Positions 15,209-21,954 of a stretch of 64,000 nt of DNA are shown piece by piece (position 1 is the stretch's first letter; the number at the start of each line of letters is the position of its first letter). Origin of the DNA: Rhodoferax sp. OV413 (GTDB lineage: Bacteria > Pseudomonadota > Gammaproteobacteria > Burkholderiales > Burkholderiaceae_C); assembly GCF_900104385.1 (NCBI RefSeq), contig NZ_FNJA01000006.1, positions 124,001 to 188,000 on the forward strand. The letters are read 5' to 3'. The translations under genes were made by a program, and so were the position numbers. The notes under the pieces are model-generated. The model did not search any database. It saw only the letters and a list, made by a program, of their open reading frames with translations, and had not been told where the DNA came from.

Positions 15209-16375
15209 ATGGGCAATTTTGTCAAAAACGTGTCGGACCGTGCCTGTGTGGTCGCGTCCGACGCCACGTGGATGGAGGACGCTGCCGTACAGCAGCTCAT
15301 CACCACATCGCAACTGGAGGGCATGCAGCGGGTTGCGGGCATGCCTGACTTGCATCCTGGGCGCGGTTATCCGGTTGGGGCCGCATTCTTCTCGGTCGGG
15401 CGCTTGTATCCGGCGCTGGTGGGTAACGATATTGGCTGTGGCATGGCGTTGTGGAAGACCGACATGCGCGCCAGCAGTGTCAAGCTCGACAAGCTGGAAA
15501 AGCGGGTGGGCAATATCGACGGGCCGTTCTCAAGCGAAGATGCCTTTGATGGCCAAGCCGCGATTGCGCAGGCGCTGGCAAGCGGTCAGATGAACGCAAC
15601 AGGTTTTGAATCGGCATTGGGCACGCTAGGCGGAGGCAACCACTTTGCCGAGTTTCAGCAGATCGATACGGTCTATGCCAGCGACACTGTCGAGGAACTG
15701 GGTTTGGACACCAAGCATTTGCTGCTCTTGGTGCACAGCGGTTCGCGCGGGCTGGGGGAGCACATCTTGCGCCAGCACGTGGACCAGTTCCGTCACCATG
15801 GTGTGCCAGAGGGAGGGGCGGACAGCGCCGCCTACCTGCGGCAGCACGACGCGGCGCTGCAGTTCGCCCAATGCAACCGGCAATGGATTGCGCAGAGGCT
15901 ACTGGCCAACGTGCGCAGCGAAGGCGAGTGTCTGCTGGATGTGCACCATAACTTCGTGGCATCTGCCACGATTGCGGGCACAGCTGGTTGGCTGCATCGC
16001 AAGGGAGCCACCCCGTCGGATGCTGGGCCGGTTGTCATACCCGGTTCACGCGGCGACTACAGCTATCTGGTGCAGCCCTGCGGGAGTGACGATGCAAGCC
16101 TGCAGTCGCTCGCGCATGGTGCGGGCCGCAAGTGGATTCGCTCGGCCTGCAAAGACCGGTTGTTCAAACTGATGACCCCCACGCAGATGGGCCGCACCGC
16201 GCTAGGCAGCCGCGTGATCTGCAACGACCGCCAGCTGATTTACGAGGAAGCGCCGCAGGCCTACAAGCCGGTAGACAGCGTGGTGCAGACCTTGGTGCGG
16301 GCGGGTCTGGTGCGGATGTTGGCACGCCTGAAGCCTGTGCTCACCTACAAAACCCGTGGGGAGTGCTGCGAATGA
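15209..16375 (+). CDS. rtcB2: Second RtcB paralogue, PrfH-coupled (RtcB2)
   Basis: 388-aa member of the release-factor-H-coupled RtcB subfamily. Ligase motifs are complete: GMPDLHPGRGYPVGAAF, VGNDIGCGMALW (metal Cys), LGGGNHFAEF, LVHSGSRGLG, LDVHHNFV and the guanylated His in LAHGAGRKWIRS. It is only distantly similar to the first RtcB and shorter. The known role of this pair is repair of 16S rRNA cleaved in the decoding centre, with PrfH releasing the stalled peptide. The ATG overlaps nothing upstream and has no strong ribosome site; its stop overlaps the prfH start (ATGA). Confidence 0.9.
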   Translation: MGNFVKNVSDRACVVASDATWMEDAAVQQLITTSQLEGMQRVAGMPDLHPGRGYPVGAAFFSVGRLYPALVGNDIGCGMALWKTDMRASSVKLDKLEKRVGNIDGPFSSEDAFDGQAAIAQALASGQMNATGFESALGTLGGGNHFAEFQQIDTVYASDTVEELGLDTKHLLLLVHSGSRGLGEHILRQHVDQFRHHGVPEGGADSAAYLRQHDAALQFAQCNRQWIAQRLLANVRSEGECLLDVHHNFVASATIAGTAGWLHRKGATPSDAGPVVIPGSRGDYSYLVQPCGSDDASLQSLAHGAGRKWIRSACKDRLFKLMTPTQMGRTALGSRVICNDRQLIYEEAPQAYKPVDSVVQTLVRAGLVRMLARLKPVLTYKTRGECCE

Positions 16376-17001
16376 TCATGTTGCAACTTTCCGCCAATAC
16401 CGGCCCCGAAGAATGTTGCCTCGCGGTGCACAAAGCCTTGGCCCGTTTGACACAAGAAGCCGCGCAACTGGCGGTCCGAGTAGATGTCATTGAGCAAGTG
16501 CAGGGTAACGCAGTGGACACGTTGCGTTCAGTCTTGTTGGCGCTGGACGGCGATATGGCGCAGGCCTTGGCGCAGCGCTGGCAAGGCAGTGTGCTGTGGA
16601 TCTGTCCCAGTCCTTACAGGCCTGGTCATCGGCGCAAGAACTGGTTCATTGGTGCAGATATTTTTGCGCCGGAGTCCCCCAGTTTTGTCGACGCCTTGCA
16701 CGACAAGGACATCCGCTTTGAAGCCGTGCGCGCCAGCGGACCGGGCGGCCAGCATGTCAACAAGACCGACTCTGCGGTCCGGGCCACGCACGTGCCCAGT
16801 GGGCTCAGCGTCAAAGTGCAAACCGAGCGCAGCCAGCATGCCAACAAACGCTTGGCCCGCGCCTGGCTAGCCTGCAAGCTGGCCGCGCTGGCCCAGGATG
16901 CAGCAGACAAAGGTCGTGCCGAGCGGCGAATCCAGCACCATCAGGTTGAGCGTGGCAACGCCACGCGGACTTTCAAAGGAATAGATTTCCGGGAGGTCTA
17001 G
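16372..17001 (+). CDS. prfH: Peptide chain release factor homologue PrfH
   Basis: 209-aa class-I release-factor homologue lacking the stop-codon-reading domains of RF1/RF2. The peptidyl-tRNA hydrolysis loop is intact: ASGPGGQHVNKTDSAVRATH with the GGQ triplet. The N terminus MIMLQLSANTGPEECCLAV matches the characteristic PrfH start, which fixes the ATG that overlaps the rtcB2 stop. The C-terminal tail (RRIQHHQVERGNATRTFKG) is present, so the gene looks full length. Thought to free ribosomes stalled by 16S rRNA damage so that RtcB2 can reseal the RNA. Confidence 0.93.
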   Translation: MIMLQLSANTGPEECCLAVHKALARLTQEAAQLAVRVDVIEQVQGNAVDTLRSVLLALDGDMAQALAQRWQGSVLWICPSPYRPGHRRKNWFIGADIFAPESPSFVDALHDKDIRFEAVRASGPGGQHVNKTDSAVRATHVPSGLSVKVQTERSQHANKRLARAWLACKLAALAQDAADKGRAERRIQHHQVERGNATRTFKGIDFREV

Positions 17002-17293
17002 GTCGTCCGGGTCGATGCAGCCCCCCTGCTGAAGAAGTTCGACGGGGTCGGTATACGTCGACGGCCTACAGTGATGGTGCAAGCGGATTTATGAGGCGTA
17101 TGCTCATGGATATTGCGCGAAAAGCTATGTAATTCGTAGCGTATGCAGGGCTTACCAAATGTAGCCCCCGGGGCGGCGCAAAACAGAGATGATTTGCTCC
17201 GCGCCTGGGTAGTCGGCAAGAGGCCGTTGCCCCGATGCCAGACCGGTCCTAGCCAGCTTTGGCGGCCCACCCATTTGCAAAGGAGACCTACCC

Positions 17294-17752
17294 ATGTCCG
17301 ACCAAGCCAACACCGTCCGCCTGCACCGCGTGCTGAAGGCCCCGCCCGAGCGCATCTACCGCGCATTCCTCGACCCCGACGCATGGGTCAAGTGGATGCC
17401 GCCGCGCGGGTTCACGGCCAAAATCCACCATTCGGAGGTGCGGGTCGGCGGCAGCTTCCGCATGTCGTTCACCAACTTCGGCACCGGCGGCAGCCATTCT
17501 TTTGGCGGCACCTACACCGAACTCACGCCGCACACGCAGATCCGCTACACCGACAGGTTTGACGACCCCAACCTGCCGGGCGAGATGCAGGTCACGGTCG
17601 CCTTGCGCCAAGTCCTTTGCGGCACCGAGCTGAGTATCGTGCAGGAGGGGATTCCGTCGGTGATTCCGGTCGAGATGTGCTACCTCGGCTGGCAGGAATC
17701 CTTGTCGGCCCTGGCCCATCTCGTCGAGCCGGAGATCCCGGATGGGGCTTAA
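17294..17752 (+). CDS. SRPBCC/AHSA1-family protein
   Basis: 152-aa START-like fold protein. It starts with the usual RVLKAPPERIYRAFLDPDAWVKW, followed by GGSFRMSF...GTYTELTPHTQIRYTDRF and ends with the long helix GWQESLSALAHLV. Such proteins bind hydrophobic ligands in a deep cavity; the ligand here is unknown. AAAGGAGA precedes the ATG. The 292 bp upstream, after prfH, hold nothing I can name. A lipoprotein gene follows almost immediately. Confidence 0.8.
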   Translation: MSDQANTVRLHRVLKAPPERIYRAFLDPDAWVKWMPPRGFTAKIHHSEVRVGGSFRMSFTNFGTGGSHSFGGTYTELTPHTQIRYTDRFDDPNLPGEMQVTVALRQVLCGTELSIVQEGIPSVIPVEMCYLGWQESLSALAHLVEPEIPDGA

Positions 17753-17762
17753 AGGCGGGCGT

Positions 17763-18083
17763 ATGTTGTCGGGTATCCGTTACAGCTTGGCATCGGTGGG
17801 CTTGGCGCTGCTGGGCGCCTGCAGCTCGGTGGGCGTGGGTGTCAGCGTGCCGCTGTTTCCCGGGGTCAGCATCGGGGTCGGTGGCGGCTCGGGCGGTGTG
17901 CATCTGGGCGTGGGGGCCGGGGTGGGGCCGGTGGGTGTTGGTGTAGGGGTGAACCAGCGCGGCCAGGTGGGTACCGGCGTGGGGGTGGGCACCAGCACCA
18001 ACGTCGGTGGCGCGCAGGTCGGTGTCGGCGTGGGTACCAGTACGACGGTCTACGACCCGGATCAGCCGCGGGTGCGCCGCTAG
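17763..18083 (+). CDS. Gly/Val-rich small lipoprotein
   Basis: 106-aa predicted lipoprotein: signal MLSGIRYSLASVGLALLGAC with lipobox LGAC (Cys20), then a low-complexity mature part built of GVGVG repeats interrupted by short polar stretches, ending TVYDPDQPRVRR. Function unknown. The ATG after AAAGGCGGGC was preferred to an in-frame ATG 21 nt upstream that overlaps the previous gene. Confidence 0.65.
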   Translation: MLSGIRYSLASVGLALLGACSSVGVGVSVPLFPGVSIGVGGGSGGVHLGVGAGVGPVGVGVGVNQRGQVGTGVGVGTSTNVGGAQVGVGVGTSTTVYDPDQPRVRR

Positions 18084-18107
18084 CTGGAGATTGAAAGGGA
18101 ATTGGCG

Positions 18108-18509
18108 ATGCTGAAAACCTACCATGGCAGTTGCCACTGCGGGGCCGTCCGCTTCGAGGCCGACATCGACCTGTCGCAGAGCAGTTACCGCTGCAATTGC
18201 TCGATCTGCCGGCGCACCCGCTTCTGGCCCGCCGTGGTGCTGCCCCAGGGCTTCCGTCTGCTGGCAGGCGAGGGCGATCTGACGGAGTATTTGTTCAACA
18301 CCCGCAAGAACCAGCACTTCTTCTGCAAGCACTGCGGCGTGCGCGCCTTCGGCATTGGCAACGACACCCCGATTGGCAAGATGGTTGGGGTGAACCTGAT
18401 GTGCCTGAACGATGTGTCCGACGAAGAACTGGCCTGCGTGCCCATCACCTATGTGGACGGCTTGCACGACCGCTGGGACCGTGCCCCAGCGCTCTTCGCC
18501 CATCTGTGA
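18108..18509 (+). CDS. GFA-family (glutathione-dependent formaldehyde-activating enzyme-like) zinc protein
   Basis: 133-aa CENP-V/GFA fold protein with all zinc-binding Cys clusters: GSCHCGAVRF, RCNCSICRR and FFCKHCGVRAF. Members bind S-hydroxymethylglutathione or related thiols; the actual substrate is unknown. The ATG with AGGGA at 8 nt was chosen over a TTG two codons upstream. Convergent with the following hydrolase. Confidence 0.83.
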   Translation: MLKTYHGSCHCGAVRFEADIDLSQSSYRCNCSICRRTRFWPAVVLPQGFRLLAGEGDLTEYLFNTRKNQHFFCKHCGVRAFGIGNDTPIGKMVGVNLMCLNDVSDEELACVPITYVDGLHDRWDRAPALFAHL

Positions 18510-18516
18510 ATGGTGC

Positions 18517-19524
18517 CTAGAGATTGCCGCGGAAGAAGCGCACCACGCGCTCACGCGAGGCGTGGGCCTGGGCTACATCGGGGACGATGCTGATGCTGGG
18601 GATGGCCGAGGTGCCCAGCAAGTAGCTGCCCTGGTTGGCAAACGGGTCGGCGGCCGTCACCGGCACCATCAGCCGGTCCCAGCCGTGGAAGGCGCCCGGG
18701 TATTCGACCACGTCCACCACGTCGCCATTGCTCGGGTTGACCGAAGCCGCCAACGCCCGGCAAGGGGCGGCACTGTTGTCGTAACTGTCCTTGCTGCCGA
18801 TCTGGATCAGTACCGGGGCGCCCGTGAGGTTTTGGAACAGCGTGCCCGCCTGCGCCGGCGACACGCCGAAAGCGCGCAGGATGGCCGCGTTGTTGGCGGC
18901 GTAGCACACCGGGTAATGGGCCACGTGGGCCGCAAACTTGCGGCCGCCACCAAACTGGCCCGCATACGCGCGCTCGGCACTGGCCAGGCTCATCACGCCG
19001 CCCCAGGAGAAGCCCAGCACGCCAATGCGGTCCGGGTCAATATTCGCCTGGGCGCTGAGAAAGGCCAACGCCGAGAAGGTGTCGGGTACCGTCAGGATCG
19101 GCAGCTGGGGCCGGTTCGTCCCGCCGGTCACGCCACGGGCCTCCCACATGTCGATCTGCAGGGTGGCGATGCCGGCCACATTCAGCGCCGCTTCATAAAA
19201 GTCGCCACGCGCATCCACCCCGCTGGAGCCGTGCAGTATCAGCACCGCCGGCAGCTTGTGGTTGTCGCCGTGGCCGCGCTTTTTGGAAGGGTAGTTGTCG
19301 AAATCAAAGCAGTTGCGGCGCGCGTTGGCCCGGGCTGGAATGCTCAGCTTGCCCTTGATGGTCAGCGGGCTCTGGGGCGCGGCAAGATTCGGTGATTGGA
19401 ACTGGATAAAGGTCACCTGCGGTGCGGGGCGGTCTCGGCACTCCCAGTCATCGGCGTGCGCCCCCGCGGCCAGGCTCGCCCAAAACGCAAAAACCAAGGC
19501 CCGAAGCCAGATCTGGTACGCCAT
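18517..19524 (-). CDS. Exported dienelactone-hydrolase-like alpha/beta hydrolase
   Basis: 335 aa with signal peptide (cleavage likely after AGAHA). Alpha/beta-hydrolase core: oxyanion region LILHGSSGVD, nucleophile in GVLGFSWGGVMS, acid in IGSKDSYDNS and His in AFHGWDR. Similar to periplasmic dienelactone hydrolases and related esterases. The start was set at the ATG with AAGGAG 8 nt before it; an upstream in-frame extension of 37 residues is not plausible. Substrate unknown. Confidence 0.8.
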   Translation of the reverse strand: MAYQIWLRALVFAFWASLAAGAHADDWECRDRPAPQVTFIQFQSPNLAAPQSPLTIKGKLSIPARANARRNCFDFDNYPSKKRGHGDNHKLPAVLILHGSSGVDARGDFYEAALNVAGIATLQIDMWEARGVTGGTNRPQLPILTVPDTFSALAFLSAQANIDPDRIGVLGFSWGGVMSLASAERAYAGQFGGGRKFAAHVAHYPVCYAANNAAILRAFGVSPAQAGTLFQNLTGAPVLIQIGSKDSYDNSAAPCRALAASVNPSNGDVVDVVEYPGAFHGWDRLMVPVTAADPFANQGSYLLGTSAIPSISIVPDVAQAHASRERVVRFFRGNL

Positions 19525-19855
19525 GCAATTCTCCTTGTTGGGTTGGATCGCAAAACAGGCGGGCATGGCCCGCAGATTTGCGCGGCCCACCTTAACCAGC
19601 GCCCCCAGGTGTGTCAACGCGGGCCAAAGGGCCACATCCGAGCCGAATGGTGTGGTGCTGGCCCGCCAGGCAGGCGTTGAAAGACGGTCAGCGTAAGGCT
19701 AAAAATACAGGTGAAATATGCTTCTGGCGCTTATATGGATTGCGCAGGCAGCTATCTAAATGAAAGCAGATTTTGCCAACGAAGCCCCACGGTCTTCAGG
19801 GCGGCATGCCGCGCCGACAGCTCTCCAAAGCTTCATACATATTGGGTATCCGGGC
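19525..19855. other. Intergenic region with one repeat copy
   Basis: 331 bp between the hydrolase start and a small minus-strand gene. Apart from the repeat at 19700 I see no gene or clear regulatory signal. Confidence 0.5.
19700..19765 (+). repeat. Dispersed palindromic repeat, copy 3
   Basis: CTTCTGGCGCTTAT...ATTGCGCAGGCAGCTAT; the terminal palindrome (CTATCTAAATGA) is decayed. Confidence 0.7.
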
Positions 19856-19981
19856 TCAATGCCCGAAGCGGCGCTGCTGCCAGCGCGCGCGCTGCAAGGC
19901 CCATAGCTCGGCCACGCCCCAGACCAGGCAGGCGGGTACGGCGATCAGGCGCATCAGGGTGGCTTTGCGGAGCAGCATCAT
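19856..19981 (-). CDS. 41-residue membrane protein
   Basis: ATG preceded by GGGGAG at about 5 nt. The product has a basic N terminus (MMLLRKATLMR), one hydrophobic segment (LIAVPACLVWGVAEL) and a basic tail rich in Arg and Gln ending RRFGH, so it looks like a small single-span inner-membrane protein with both ends charged. Not recognised. It faces away from the M14-type peptidase gene. Confidence 0.45.
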   Translation of the reverse strand: MMLLRKATLMRLIAVPACLVWGVAELWALQRARWQQRRFGH

Positions 19982-20110
19982 GGGTCTCCCCTCGTGGTTT
20001 GCAGCCCACCATAGGCGCGCAATGTGACAAGCGCGTGTCGGTGTGCCATTGCCGCACAGTGGGCAAAATTCGGCCCCGCACCGCCGCCGGCGTGGCTATG
20101 CTGCGAGCCT

Positions 20111-21151
20111 GTGCCCCACGCCTCTGCATCCCCACCCGAACTGCCCGCATTGCCCGAACTGGCGGCGCTGGAGCGCACGGTTGCGCTGGGCGGCAGCCAC
20201 TTGCAGGCGCGCACGGTGTGCCGCGTGGCCCTGCCGGGCGGCGGCAGCTACCCGGTGCATGCCATCACCCTGGGCAACCCCTCGCTGGACGTGCCGGCGG
20301 TCGGCTACTTTGGAGGCGTGCACGGCCTGGAGCGGATCGGCGCTGGCGTGGTCATCGCCTATCTGCACAGCCTGGTGACCCGGCTGGCCTGGGACAGCGC
20401 GCTGCACCGCCAGCTGGAATCGGTGCGCCTGGTGTTCATGCCCATCATCAACCCCGGCGGCATGGCGCTGGGCACGCGGGCCAATCCGCAGGGTGTGGAC
20501 CTGATGCGCAATGCGCCGGTGGACGCGCGCGACCCCGTGCCCTTTCTGGTCGGCGGCCAGCGACTCAGCGCACGCCTGCCCTGGTACCGCGGCCGCCATG
20601 CCGCCGCGATGGAGGCCGAAAACCAGGCGGTTTGCGCGGTGGTGCAGGCCGAGCTGCTGTCGCGTGCCTTCAGCCTGTCGGTGGATTGCCATTCGGGCTT
20701 TGGCGTCAGCGACCGGCTGTGGTTTCCCTACGCCCACACCCGCACGCCGATTGCCCACCTGGCCGAGATGCACGCGCTGAAGCGCATCTTCATCGAGTCG
20801 CACAGCCAGTACCGCTACATCTTCGAGCCGCAAAGCCTGCAGTACCTGGCGCACGGCGACCTGTGGGACCACCTGTACCAGCAAGCACCGCCTGGACGGA
20901 TTTTTCTGCCGCTGACTCTGGAAATGGGGTCCTGGCTGTGGGTGAAGAAGAACCCGCGCCAGCTGTTCTCGCGCCACGGCATCTTCAACCCGCTGATCGC
21001 CCACCGGCAGCAGCGCGTGCTGCGCCAGCACCAGTCGCTGCTGGACTTTCTGGCCCGCGCCGCGCACGGCCACAAGCTGTGGCTGCCGCCCGAAGAGATG
21101 CGCACCTACCACCACGCCCAGGCCCGGCACGACTGGTACGGCCCCAAATGA
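20111..21151 (+). CDS. M14-type zinc carboxypeptidase / succinylglutamate-desuccinylase-like protein
   Basis: About 346 aa. Zinc ligands of the M14 fold are visible: HGLE in GYFGGVHGLERIG (HxxE), the later His in SVDCHSGFGVS and the catalytic Glu in PLTLEMGSW. NPGGMALGTRANPQGVDLMRN is the typical substrate-pocket segment. Could be a peptidoglycan or small-peptide amidase; substrate unknown. The start is uncertain: the GTG used here is weak, and a further upstream GTG at 20024 would add 29 low-confidence residues. The stop overlaps the next ATG (ATGA). Confidence 0.72.
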   Translation: MPHASASPPELPALPELAALERTVALGGSHLQARTVCRVALPGGGSYPVHAITLGNPSLDVPAVGYFGGVHGLERIGAGVVIAYLHSLVTRLAWDSALHRQLESVRLVFMPIINPGGMALGTRANPQGVDLMRNAPVDARDPVPFLVGGQRLSARLPWYRGRHAAAMEAENQAVCAVVQAELLSRAFSLSVDCHSGFGVSDRLWFPYAHTRTPIAHLAEMHALKRIFIESHSQYRYIFEPQSLQYLAHGDLWDHLYQQAPPGRIFLPLTLEMGSWLWVKKNPRQLFSRHGIFNPLIAHRQQRVLRQHQSLLDFLARAAHGHKLWLPPEEMRTYHHAQARHDWYGPK

Positions 21152-21888
21152 GCACCTGGATACTTCTGCGCGGCCTGACCCGCGAGAGCGGCCACTGGGG
21201 CGGCTTTGTAGACCTGTTCCAGGCGGCACAGCCGGGCTACCAGGTGATTGCGCTGGACCTGCCGGGCAACGGCAGCCTGCACCGGCAGCGCAGCCCGGCC
21301 GACGTGGACGCGATGGTCGTGCATTGCCGGGCCGAGCTGGCGCGCCGGCAGATCGTCGGGCCGGTGCAGATACTCGCCATGTCGCTGGGCGCGATGGTGG
21401 CCGTGGCCTGGGCGACGGCCTACCCGCAGCAGGTGGCGGCCCAAGTGCTGCTGAACACCAGCCTGCGGCCCTTCAGCCCGTTCTACCAGCGGCTGCGGCC
21501 GCAGAACTATGGGCTGCTGCTGCGGCTGGCGCTGTGGGGCGGCTCGCCCGAATTGTGGGAGCGCAGCATCCTGCGCATCACCAGCAACGGCGCGCACGAC
21601 GCTGTGCTGCCGCAGTGGCTGGCCTTGCGCGCCCAGCACCCGGTAAGCCGCGCGAATGCCGTGCGCCAGCTGCTGGCCGCGGCCCGCTACCAAGCGCCGA
21701 CGCATCCGCCGCCCGTGCCGACCCTGCTGCTGGCCAGCGCGCGGGACCAGTTGGTGTCGGTGGCCTGTTCGCGCGCTTTGGCCCGGCACTGGCAGTGCGC
21801 GCTGCAAGTGCACCCCACGGCGGGGCACGACCTGCCGCTGGATGCTGGTGACTGGGTGATCGCCCAGGTGGGTGTATGGCAAAAATAG
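21148..21888 (+). CDS. Alpha/beta-fold hydrolase
   Basis: 246-aa cytoplasmic hydrolase coupled to the M14-type gene by an ATGA overlap. It shows an oxyanion region LLRGLTRESGHWGGF, the nucleophile elbow AMSLGAM (an AxSxG variant), acid LLASARDQLVS and catalytic His in GHDLPLD. Substrate unknown; coupling suggests it acts on the same pathway as the peptidase. Confidence 0.8.
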   Translation: MSTWILLRGLTRESGHWGGFVDLFQAAQPGYQVIALDLPGNGSLHRQRSPADVDAMVVHCRAELARRQIVGPVQILAMSLGAMVAVAWATAYPQQVAAQVLLNTSLRPFSPFYQRLRPQNYGLLLRLALWGGSPELWERSILRITSNGAHDAVLPQWLALRAQHPVSRANAVRQLLAAARYQAPTHPPPVPTLLLASARDQLVSVACSRALARHWQCALQVHPTAGHDLPLDAGDWVIAQVGVWQK

Positions 21889-21936
21889 GCTCTGGCGCAG
21901 GCAGAGATTGCGCGAGAAGCTATTAAATAAATAGCA
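21881..21936 (+). repeat. Dispersed palindromic repeat, copy 4
   Basis: CTCTGGCGCAG...ATTGCGCGAG arm and perfect terminal palindrome GCTATTAAATAAATAGC, between convergent stops; it may also act as a terminator. Confidence 0.78.
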
Positions 21937-21954
21937 TCTCGCGCGGACCAGCGT

